64,000 nucleotides of DNA, taken from contig NC_089442.1 of NCBI RefSeq assembly GCF_026210795.1, positions 3,438,501-3,502,500 of the forward strand, given 5' to 3'. Shown one piece after another: positions 12,801 to 24,000 of this stretch. The translations under genes were made by a program, and so were the position numbers. The notes below the pieces were generated by a model, which had not been told where the DNA came from, ran no database searches, and worked only from the letters and a program-made list of their open reading frames with translations. The stretch's first letter is position 1. Each line of letters begins with the position of its first letter. Origin of the DNA: Rhizophagus irregularis. Lineage: Eukaryota > Glomeromycota > Glomeromycetes > Glomerales > Glomeraceae.

Positions 12801-13777
12801 TTTTTCATATATTCATTTATTACGAAAGCATTCGGATTTTTGGTCATATTTATGTAAAGTTCGTGAAATTGACAAATGTGATTTTACCAAACTTGGAATT
12901 ATTAACGAATTCAGTAAATACATGTATAAAGGTAAGAAAATATTTAATTAATTTATTATCTTCTATTTAAGTTATAATAATTTAATACATTTAACACATT
13001 AGAAAAAGAAGTATATTTTATTTCAAATCTTACAAATTTAGATAGTAAACTTTGTCAATTCCAAGAAAGTGATATAAGCAGGTAAAGTTTATTCATAATA
13101 GTACTTTTAAGTCAAGTTGTCATATACCAATTAACCAAATTAACCATAATTTTTTAAAATCAAAGTTTATCAGGGCTGGTATTGTGTTCTAAAAATGAAA
13201 AACTTTGTTTAGATTTGCCTACACTATGTAATGATCCTGCTCATTTTTTTATTTATAAAATAAATGTTAAAAAAATATTATCTAAAGATTGCTTTATAAA
13301 ATTTATATATTATTTTGTAAGTTAATTATTTAAAATCTCTATCACTATATTTAATTTTAAATTAATATTAACTCAATTATAGAGATATGATAATCAAAGT
13401 GAGCATATATTAAAACATGAAGATGTATCAAAACTTGAGGGATTAGGTTGGATAGAATATCAGAGTTTAACATATAAATTAAATGGAGTTCAAATTTCAA
13501 TCGAAATAAATTCAATTGAAATGGTATGTTTCTATTTACTTATTCATATTAATTTCCTCTCAGAACAAAATATAATATTATTCTTTAATATACATAGCAA
13601 ATAGATTATGTTCGATATGGAGGTAGTTCTACTAGAAAAATAACTCCCATGGGTTATTTGTTACCAAATTATCACCAATTTTTATCAAATGTTCCAGAAA
13701 CTTTCAAAGACAAGTATTTTTCAAGAAAAGAAATGGAAAATTTACTTGATTTAAATGATATCCTTAGCAAATTATAA
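9819..13777 (+). CDS. RING/U-box-like zinc finger + TPR protein, copy 2 (complete)
   Basis: Six exons: 9819-9839, 9919-12931, 13003-13081, 13166-13316, 13383-13523, 13598-13777. They give 1194 residues with all splice phases consistent. The start is the ATG at 9819 in a 21-base first exon (MEGSSSQ). Residues 1 to about 500 are helical with no recognised domain. Residues about 507-545 hold a RING/U-box-like cluster (Cys507 of CPIN, CILKCQH, CPNC at 539-542). An acidic linker follows (DSDDSDNSE). Residues about 618-960 are tandem TPRs, with typical YxxGxxxxxxxxYxxAIxxxxKAxxxxP spacing. The C-terminal 200 residues include a conserved, unassigned KLEGLGWIEY segment. The architecture suggests a TPR-substrate-binding ubiquitin ligase or scaffold, which is inference. 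It converges on the kinase at 14217-16155. Confidence 0.88.
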
Positions 13778-14216
13778 TTATTTACTTTTCTTATTATTCA
13801 TTTTGTTTTATTCAACATACTAAAATTTTTTAAAAGTTGATCGATCCATTTTATCTATAAAAGAAAATCTTTCGTTTCAGGAATTTTTTATTGAAAGATA
13901 ACCGTTGGAAATTTATTATCTACACCCGGGAAAATACACTAAGAAATTTATTTGTATGGTGTAGGATATTTCATAAAATATTAGTAATTCAACTTTATAG
14001 CAAGAGATAAAATATTACGTAAAACATTTATTCATATTTTTTAACTGGATATAACAAATTTTATTTGTTAAATCTAACCAACGATATTTTATTTTTAACA
14101 ACAAACATTACCTAAACAAAATGTATATTGTATAATTATTTTATTTGATACAATAAATTATATTTAACAAATTATAAAATATATATTACCGTATTATCTT
14201 TACTATAAATAAATTT
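13778..14216. other. 3' spacer between convergent copy-2 genes
   Basis: 439-base A+T-rich spacer, homologous along its length to 3273-3705. No gene is seen. Confidence 0.6.
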
Positions 14217-16155
14217 TTAGAAATTTAAATCTCTACTAAAATAAAAAGCTTCAGGATTTTTATAATTATTAAAAAGAATCCAATCATTACTTTTAACCAA
14301 TTCTTTTCTTTCAATTTCAGCTACTTCAATTATTTCAGGATTTAAATTCCATTGAATTTTCCAATTTTCAATAATTTCAATAATTTCATTAATATTTGGT
14401 CTATTTAAAGGTGAATTATCCCAACATTTTATCATTAAATCTAAATAAGATTTTGGAGTTCCTTTAATAATTTCAGGACGTAAACCATTAATAATTTCTT
14501 TTATTAAATTTTCATCATGAGAAAAATGAACAAAAGATTGTTGACCTGAAGTTAATTCCCACATTATCATCGCGAAAGAATAAACGTCTGAAGCTTTAGT
14601 ATATATTTCTTCTTTTTCATCATCGTTACCAATATTTGATAATATTTCTGGTGCTATGTAAGGTATTATACCATAAAATTTTTTACTATATGATAAGGAA
14701 TCAGAAAATACATTACATAATCCAAGATCTGAAATTAATATATCATATTTTTGTGTAACATTATATTTTGAGTCTTCATTTTCTTCACCTTCAAAAGATT
14801 CTGAAAGTTCTAATAAAACGTTTCCACTATGAAAATCATGATGTACGTATCCATGATCATGTATAGCTTTCAATCCTTTCGCTATTTCTAATAATATGGA
14901 AATTTTCTGATACCAATCAATTTCAACAAAATTATCTTGAAGATATTGACGTAAATCTCCTCCGCTTGCATATTGCATAACCAAAATGTAATCGTTGGTT
15001 TCTGGGTCCCGAGAAATTCCGTATAATTTTGGACTTTTTTCCGAACTCATTACAGTGTAATATGAATCAAGCTATATCAGAAGAGGGGGGGGGGACGAAG
15101 AAGGAAAAAAAAAGAAAAAATTATTATAAAATTTATCTAATTTTTATGATAAAATCGTCTCATACCTGACGTATAAAATCAGCTCCATTGATATTCTTTG
15201 AATTTTTTAATTGTTTAAGTACTACATATTGAGATCCTGTTGTACTTTTATCGCTAAACGAAAATGAAATATTCCTTTCCGTGATCTATCCAAAGATTAA
15301 ATAGATTAATATTTATTATAGAAACATGTAGAGAATTAAAATAACAAAAAAAATCAATCACCTCATATTCAAGTCTAGCGACAACGCGATCACTCCATAA
15401 TTTTAATTCTTCAGTTTTAGAAGAAAGAGATTTTCTCTTATTTTTTAATTTATTAACAATTTTAAAAAAACCTTCAGATTTTTTTTTATTATCAGGTAAG
15501 GATAAAGATTGTAAACCAAATTCTCTAACATTATTAGGGGCTTCATCATAAATTAATTTCCAAATAAAATCATCATTATGTTTTTCTACTTCATTTATCC
15601 AACCTTTCATCGTACCAAAATAAAGTCCATTATTCCAAGAAGCGAGATAAACTTTACTATAACCACCTTCTTCTAATAATATTATATTTTCAAATTCATC
15701 AAAAGGAATTAATTTTAAATAATTTTCTTTAACAGAATTTGTTAATTGGGTTTTTTTAATAAATTCATCTAATAAATCTATTTCACTTGTCCAATAACTA
15801 AAATTTTCTTTAAATAATTTTGTTTCACATTCGTTACACCATAATATTGAATTTTTTTTATAAGTTGTTTTACATCTAAAACAATATTCTGATGGTGATA
15901 AAAGTGATGATGATGATGAAATTGGTTCATTTGGTAATATTTTTAGATAATTATAAACTCTATTAAAATATGTTTCTGCATAATCTTTTGATGCTTGTTT
16001 ACTTTCTAAATACGGTTGTCGCTTTTCTGATTGCATCTCTAAAAATAAATAAAAATAAATAAAAAAATAAAAAGAATATTAATGAATTTTAAAAAATTAT
16101 TAAAATAGCGCTTTAAATAACAATATGATAACTTACCTTGATTTTTTATACCCAT
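14217..16155 (-). CDS. Protein kinase with N-terminal CxxC zinc knuckle (intact)
   Basis: Four exons read on the minus strand: 16155-16137, 16038-15362, 15285-15166, 15071-14217, giving 556 residues. The start is MGIKNQ in a 19-base exon. Residues 59-77 form CxxC-x11-CxxC (CFRCK...CNEC), a zinc knuckle common ahead of kinases in this lineage. The kinase domain runs from about 120 to 520: glycine-rich loop EEGGYSKVY (about 129-137), ATP lysine in YVVLKQL (K256), catalytic loop VHHDFHSGN (D351), DLG in place of DFG (D387), APE at 412-414 and a conserved C-lobe RPNINEI. All catalytic residues are present, so activity is expected. This tyrosine-kinase-like Ser/Thr family is greatly expanded in arbuscular fungi; substrate unknown. 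The lysine lies in its own 120-base exon, the one lost in the pseudogene copy. Confidence 0.9.
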
Positions 16156-17596
16156 TACTTTTTTTACAAAAAAATAAAAATATAAATATATACAGTATAT
16201 ATATATATAATTTTACGAAAAAAAAAGAAAATAAATTCTTACGAAAAAAAGAAAATTCGAATTTGAGAATAAAAAGAAAATTCAATTTAAGAATAATAAA
16301 AAAGAAAAAAAAATTCAAATTTGATAATAAAAAGAAAATTCAAATTTGAGAATAAAAAAAATTTAAATTTAAATTTAAAATAATTTCTAAAAAAAAATCC
16401 ACTATATTTAATTTGTATATAATAAATACTTAAAAAATTATTTGTTTATCATACTAATGAATGAATAAACAATGATCATCAACCGAAAATCAAAAATCCT
16501 ATTGTTAATCTTGTAAAAAAAAAGTTGAAACAAAAAAAACAAAAAATTAAAAAAAAAAAAAGAAAGAAAAGAAATCCTTAAACGAAAAACAAAGGGCCTA
16601 TTTTAAAAGAAAAAAAATATTTTTTATTTGTTTTTATTTTTTTTAATTACAATGCATATAATATACTTCCCGATAATTCCGACACAAAAATATTTTTATT
16701 TTGTACATCCTATTATTGTACAAGAATAATTGTATTAATTATATTGTTCATGTGATAATTTTTCTGTGCAGGCGTGCAGCAAGCTTTTTTAACTTAATCG
16801 CGTCGAAACTCGGAAATATATTATAAAACAGAGCAGATTAAAAATATCACGTATCATAACATATGCTCACGTATCATATGCAATTTTGAAACTTTTATAG
16901 TAAGTGCATTAAATTTGTGTACTAAGTATCGCGATAAGCTAAAAAAAATGACATTCACGATTCTATGAAATAAAGATTCATAACCCACAGTTTAAATATG
17001 CATTAACTCAATACACAAAATAGAAGCATGACGCATCGGATTTATAATAAATTCAAACTCAATGTTCTATTTTTAATTATCTTTATAACTAATGATTAAT
17101 TCAGAATTAATGTATGTACGTTAAGTAATAAGCTTAACTATTTAATAAATTAAATTAATTATTAAATTAAAGTATATTTAATGTGGCACAGTACAAGTAT
17201 TAAAACGAATAATAAGAAAACACGATCTAATACCGACTGGCATCTCAATACGAGAGTCTATACTTATCGTTTCACCAGTGAGATAAAGATTCGACTAAAA
17301 TAACAGGTTGATGTACTGAAACTTTTCTAATCGATCTTATGTAACTTTATATTTTAGGTTAAAATTAAAATAATTTATCATCCAATATTCCTAATTTAAA
17401 TATGATCGTCATAAAAAATTTTTTTTTACGCCAATGCATTGTTCTTAAATCAAATATAAATATCTTATGAATGTTCAGATAATTTTATTGATTTTATAAT
17501 TATTATGTTATCTTTCTTTATATATAACTGATAATATAAAAATAAATATACATTATACAATACATAAAAAATTTACGAGAAAATAAATATATTGTT
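16156..17596. other. Kinase upstream region and spacer
   Basis: 16190-16210 is a short TA repeat. 16228-16365 is a purine-rich imperfect tandem repeat built on AATTCAAATTTGAGAATAAA with A/G runs. The rest is A+T-rich with no gene seen. The repeat sits just upstream of the kinase start and is also upstream of the pseudogene copy. Confidence 0.55.
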
Positions 17597-19624
17597 TTAT
17601 CTATATCTTCTAAGCTCATCTTCTAAGCTAATACTTAATCTCATTTCAGCCGCTGATGAAACCAGTTCATCAAAAAGATAGGATAATAAAATTTTTCTGC
17701 CTTTAAGTTCTTCATTATTCATTGGAATTTTACATCTCTTAACAATTGAAAGCCTATTTAACCATCTTTGTAATGCTTCTAAACTATTTGCTGTAGATGA
17801 ATGAATTGGTATGGCTTTCTTATGTGATGTAATAGCTTTACCATAACTATTACGCGCCCATCCATGCCAGAATGCACATACTAATCCAATTATGCATCCA
17901 ACTACCGTCTGTAAAAGTAAAAATATATTTATTTATTTATTTATTTAACAAAATAATTAAAAAGAACATGATGATAATAACAATAATAATATTTAATAAT
18001 ATTTTACCGTTATGGGACCAAATGGAACATTTTCTGTTTGTCGATAATAATGATATATTGATGGTAACGCGATAGCTATAAGACTTAATGGAATAGAAAA
18101 ATATATAAATTAGCTGTGATATATTGATGTCCCCTAATAGTTTAATACACTGGTAAAATACTTACACTGATAAAATATAAGAAAAATTGGCCATGCTTTT
18201 GCGTTTTTTCCATTTTTCTATATCCTCTTGTAAGTTTATATATGCTGTTTCTACACTACGATCAATCTCACGGACAATCATTGTAAGTTCTTGGAGACGA
18301 TCTATTAAAAATATTTTATTAGTTAATTAAAAAGTAACTTTCCTTAAAAAAAAAAAAATTATTTTAAAAATTTACCTTCAAATCTGTCAAATCCAATATC
18401 GATTAAAGCTTTTTCTAAATCTGTAAGACTTTCAATATATTTGACTTTCATGTATTTTATTGAACCAGCAAATAATGGACATACTCCAGGTGAATGAAAA
18501 TCTTCGTATATTTCGTTCAAATGAACCAAATCACGTATTAAATTTAATATTCGTACCGATAATAAGAAATATGAATCATATATAAGCTGTAAAGTAATAA
18601 AAATTTCGATTAAATTTTTAAATTAATTGAATTTTTTGATCAAAGAATTAATACATACTTTATCAAACTTTTTTTCGACTTTACGATCATGAATTAAAGA
18701 GTTAAGAACTTCAATAAATAATTTTCCCATATCTTCATCAAATATATAACGAGCACGGGTTAACACTACAGTCATAAACATTCCATTAATGCTTCGATCA
18801 ATACTTATAATTGGACCAGGAAATAATTTTTCGAAAGCTCCTGATTCAAAATCATCTAATAAATCATCTATAACTACATCTAATATTGCTGGATCAATAG
18901 GATCACTTAACGCTCTCAGTTTTGTATAATGTCTTGCTTCAGATTTAAAAAATAAATTTTCATTTGACATATTTGATGAACGTAAAATACATTCATAACT
19001 TGTGCTATCTAATGGTATCCAATCTGCAAAACCATTTAAAGTTAATGAAGCTATTGAAGCAGAAGTTCGAAGTCCTTCTACAACAACAGAGTGTGGTTTA
19101 TTACTAAACTTGATTTTAATCTATTCATAAATAAAAATTAATAAATATTAAAAATATGATGATAAAATAAAGAAATATAAATTATTATTACCTTTAACAT
19201 ATCAGAATTATTTATTTCAATAGAGGAACCAGTCCTTAATTCTATCCTATTATCCAAACATCTTGAATAACTCCTTTCAAATTCATTTAAGAAAGACACA
19301 GAACCCACTGGACCTACAACTTGTGTAATTGCTTCAATAATATCATGTTTCGTACCCTACGGGAATAAGCGGATAATGTTAGAAAAAATTAAGAAATAAT
19401 AAACTTCCCGAATATAAACCGGTTTCCACCTTTTCTGCACTTCCTGCACACCCGCCACCAAATTTTCAACTTTTTACCTTGAAATTATATATTTGAAATA
19501 AAGCGTAGTCTGTGTCAAAATGAAATTTAGTAGCGATATCCTCTTCAACAAAATGAAATCTACCGTTGTAATAAATTATAGGTTTTATAGAACAATGATT
19601 ATTATATGCTATATTGGTAGCCAT
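17597..19624 (-). CDS. Two-transmembrane protein of unknown function, paralog A
   Basis: Seven exons on the minus strand: 19624-19478, 19356-19192, 19120-18659, 18586-18376, 18301-18166, 18083-18008, 17908-17597, giving 502 residues in consistent phase. The start is the in-frame ATG at 19624 (MATNIAYNNH). I do not recognise the family. The N-terminal half is soluble, with the motif LNGFADWIPLDS and then KLFPGPIISIDR. Two adjacent hydrophobic helices follow near residues 360-405 (YILSVLIAIALPSIY and VVGCIIGLVCAFW). A basic loop and a helical tail ending ELRRYR close the protein. It is clearly paralogous to 42046-43951, with the same intron positions. A membrane-anchored protein of an internal organelle is possible, but no location signal is decisive. 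Confidence 0.85.
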
Positions 19625-21085
19625 TATAAATATTTATTTCGTTTAAACAATTCAAGGAATTTTCGGAAGAGAGAAATCGGCCTAGATATGAAGGTTAACG
19701 AGGCACTGTGCACGGCGGAATCACATAACCTTAATCCTATTAAGGGAATTGAACGCCAATACCAGCCCCAATCATTAACAAAGTACCGGAATGTAAGGTA
19801 TTAAGTAAGATTATCAAAAATGACTGGAAAATAATTAAAAAAATAGGTTATGGTTCATTTTTTTTATAAATATATATAACATGGGATCCAAAAAAAACCT
19901 TGGCTTATACTAAATCTGGATATTAATTATTTTTAATTATAACTTCTAAAATCTTATTGGGAAAAGATTTTCGTTGTTATACGACCATCTTTGGTAATCT
20001 TCAGCCAATTGATAAAAAATGTATAGAAACTTCCCCTTTTGAAGAAGAATATTATTTTACGGTTTTTCACATTTTCATACAGAAGGTCATATGAAGTTAT
20101 TTTACATAACTCCGAAATTTACTAAAAAGCATAATTAAAACATTTAAAATTAAACCCATTTGTATTGCGTTACCAATAAGAAGAAAATCAGAATCAATTT
20201 AAGCGACTTTATTATGCAAATCAAAATATTTATATTTAGAATCAAATAAATATATTATAACAATTATTTTCATTTTTTTTCTGTTTAGTTTTTTAATTTT
20301 AATTTTTCTTTCTTTCTTTTTTTTTTAAAAAAAAAAAATTGAAATTGAAATTTTCGCATGCAAGCGGGCGTTAAGTATCAAGTGTCAGACTGTCAGTTAT
20401 CAGGTATCACACGAACTAAAAAATGCAAATTACATTTTATTAAAATTCAAATCCGATAACAGTGTATCACGAATTCTCTTTGTTATTGCCAAAAAAAAAA
20501 ATGATTTTTTTTTAAATGAATATTTTAGATGGGCGTCCAGATCTTCGATGGACTTGTCCGCAGTGTGTGTTTACTGTAGTAACGTGACATTTTTAATTAC
20601 TTAAATACTAAAAATAATAGGCGCTTAAAAATCGGCATAAACGTTAATCATTGATCCATCATTCACAACATTAAATTCGCGTGTTTTCCCAAATATCGTG
20701 TTATAAAGCTGCGTCTGGGCATTGTCATATGATTATTGAAAATTTTGTCTGTCGTAACCCTGCCAATTCTTGGGGTAAATTAATTTTCTGTAAAGTTTTC
20801 TTCATACTTTAACCTTGAACAAAAGAGTTTTCATTATTCTTTTCTTTTTTTGGTAATTTTATTAATTTTATTATTATTTAATTATTTTAATTTTTATAAT
20901 TATTAGAAAGGTAATAACGATTGGCCAAAAACGTGAGCTATTGTTTCTTCTATTGCGTGAAGTCAAGTGCTACGATGATCGTAAATCTGTGTGACAAACA
21001 AAAAAAATTTTTTTTTCTCAGATTATAATTTTTTACTCACAGTTATGATAAAACATTAGAGAGAATAAATACGATATAAGGTCAA
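19625..21085. promoter_or_regulatory. Divergent intergenic region (paralog A / RRP5)
   Basis: 1461-base spacer between divergently transcribed genes, so it should hold both promoters. A+T-rich, with poly-T/poly-A blocks at 20270-20350 and more mixed sequence at 20350-20760. No gene or recognisable factor site could be assigned. Confidence 0.45.
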
Positions 21086-24000
21086 ATGTCGAAGTCGAAT
21101 GGTACAAAGTCTCCCAAAATGGATATGCAGGAGAATAAACAAATGTTTGTACGAAATAAAAATATGAAAACAGAAAATGTAGATTTTCCAAGGGGTGGTA
21201 GCGCCTCTGAATATTCTGTTAAAAATGGGAAGGAAAGAAATCACCAGGATGACCTTTTATTTAATGTAAGCACGTTATAATGTTTTTTGTCTTCTTGTCC
21301 TTTAGTTTCCTTGAGGAATAATTTGTTCTTTATTTGTTTTGTTAGATTTTTTTCTTTCTTATTAAATTTATTAAATTTTTGAGAATCTTCTTTTTAAATT
21401 AAATTAGCGTCAAAACAATAGATCATCGGATGAGGAGATAGAAAAACCCGTTAAAAAGAAGAGAAAATTAAAACCATCAAAACTAGCAAAAGATTCGGCT
21501 TCTAATTTTGATATTAATGATAATAAATTAAAAAATGAAAAAAGTTCAGTGGAATTATTATCAATTCATGTAAGTTTTCATTCCTTTAAATTAAAATGTC
21601 CTAATCATATGTAATATTAAATTCAATTCGTTTTTTTTAAAAAAAAAAGCATCTTAATGTTGGATCATATTTCTTGGGTCGAATTGTAAAAATAAATTCT
21701 ATGAATTTAGTTGTATCTCTTCCATGTCAAATGATAGGATACGTTTCAATAAATGAAATTTCTCGACCTTTATCTAAAATAATTGCCAATATTGCGGATT
21801 CTGAAGAGGATGACGAAGATGAGAAAGAAAATGATGAAAACATATTACCAGAATTATCTTCGTTATTCAAAATAGGTCAATGGGTTCGATGTAAAGTTTC
21901 TCGTATTGAAACTCCAGATGATAAGAAAGCTACATCAAAACATTGGCGTGTTCATTTAACATTAGTTCCAGATGAAGTTAATTCTGATATAATATCTACT
22001 GATTTATCGAAAGGAATGGTATTTATAAATAAAAATATATATATATATATATATTCTTTCGTTCTAAATGTGCAAATCATACTTATTTATTTGTCTCATT
22101 AGGTTATATCAGCGTCTGTTGAAAGTGTTGAAGACCATGGATATATTCTTTCCATTGGGTTGGATGGTATAGATGGATTTTTGCATAATGAAGACGCGAA
22201 AAATTATATAAAGAGTTATAATAATGGTAATGAACTTACAGTTGGACAAGTCATTACCGTTAGTGTTATTAAAATATTAGATAATAAACGAACTGTTAAG
22301 GTTACGGCAAATCCGGAGATTGTTGCAAAAACGAAAATTTCTGATGCTGAAGTACACAACATTTGTTCGCTTCTCCCTGGAAATTTGGTTACATCAGTTG
22401 TGTCAGATATATGTTCTAATGGCATACGCGTAAAGATAATGGGACTTCTGGATGGAGTAATTGATTTATTTCACGCTAACCCAAAAATTATGACAAACCT
22501 CCAAGAGTTTCATGATAATTTTAAAGTTGGAAAAAAAATTCATGGAAGAATTATTTATGTTTCTTTTACAACTGAGGCTAAAAGAATAAGGTTATCTCTA
22601 TTACCTCACGTTGTTGAATTGAAACAACATTGTTCAGATATTGACAATGAATTATCAATTGACGAGGCTCCTGTAGGAAAAATAATTGAAAATGTTACTG
22701 TTAAGAAAGTTGACGGTCGTAAAGGTGTTTTATTAGAAATAGAAAATTTGAATATTAATGGATATGTTAAAGTAAGTTTTACTAATTATGAAAATTTATG
22801 TTTTAATTCAGAGAAATTAACTTTGAATAATTATTTATTTATTTTTTTCAGTTTAAATCCGGATCAGATCCAAATCATAGTAATGAATTAACTCCAGGTT
22901 CAACTCATCGTGCTCGAGTGATTGGATTTGCAGCATTTGATAACCTTTTATTGTTATCAACAAAAAAATCTGTCCTTGAACAAAAATATTTTAGATTTGA
23001 TGATGTTAATATCGGAGATGTTACTCAGGTATTTCGGTATTTCATAAAGTTTAATTAATTAGATAATAATTAATTTATATTGTTTATTCTCAAATATTAT
23101 ATAGTGTAAAATTGTGAATATTATAGAAAGTGGAATTTTGGTTTCATTATCTGATAATATAACTGCATTAGCACCTAATATACACCTTTCTGATACGTCA
23201 TTAACTCATCCATCACAAAAATTCAAACTTGGAACTACACATAAGTGTCGAGTTCTTAATAAGGATCCGTCAAACAATTATATCTACGTCACCTTCCGTC
23301 CCATACTAATAAATTCAGATCTGCCAATTTTTAAATCATTTAATGATGTAAAAGTCGGAATTGTTACTCATGGGATTATATACGGCATAATAGGACAAGG
23401 TTGTAATGTATATTTCTTTTGCGGTATGAAGGCCTTTGTACCAATTAATCAATGTGGTATTGAAGGTATAAAAGATACAAAGCATCACTTCCATATTGGA
23501 CAGATTGTAAAATGTAAGATCACGAAAATTGTCAATGATAAGGAATTAATTATGGGAAGTTTCCAGATTAATGATATGACGAATAGTGACCTAAGTGAGA
23601 TTAATTGCGGTGATGTAAGTGATTTGTTCATAAAATTATATATATGTTTATGTTCTTATAATTCTTTCGTTTTACCTTGTTATCTTCTCGCTAATATGAT
23701 TGTGTCTCTTTCTTTTAAATAATTTATTGATCAGATGAAAAAAGGAAAAATCTTACAAATTAAAAATGATGAAATAATATTATCTCTTATACCTTCACAA
23801 ATCCGTGCACATCTTCCCATTTCTCATTTTACAGATCACATAACTCCTTCTCACTTATCACGCATTAAAGAACAATTACGAATTGATGAAGTTTTAAGTA
23901 ATTTAATGGTTATTGCAAAAAATGAACAAAAGGGTTTTGTTAATGTGACAAAAAAACCTTTATTAATCGAAGCGAAAAAGAATGGCAAGCTCCCAGAAAA

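Noticed and set aside
16125-16349. Overlapping plus and minus frames upstream of the kinase
   Set aside because: Lys/Asn and Phe/Leu strings from the purine-rich repeat; they also cover the kinase first exon.
19520-19804. 94-codon plus-strand frame
   Set aside because: Antisense to the first exon of paralog A. Coding evidence (splice phases, similarity to paralog B) supports the other strand.
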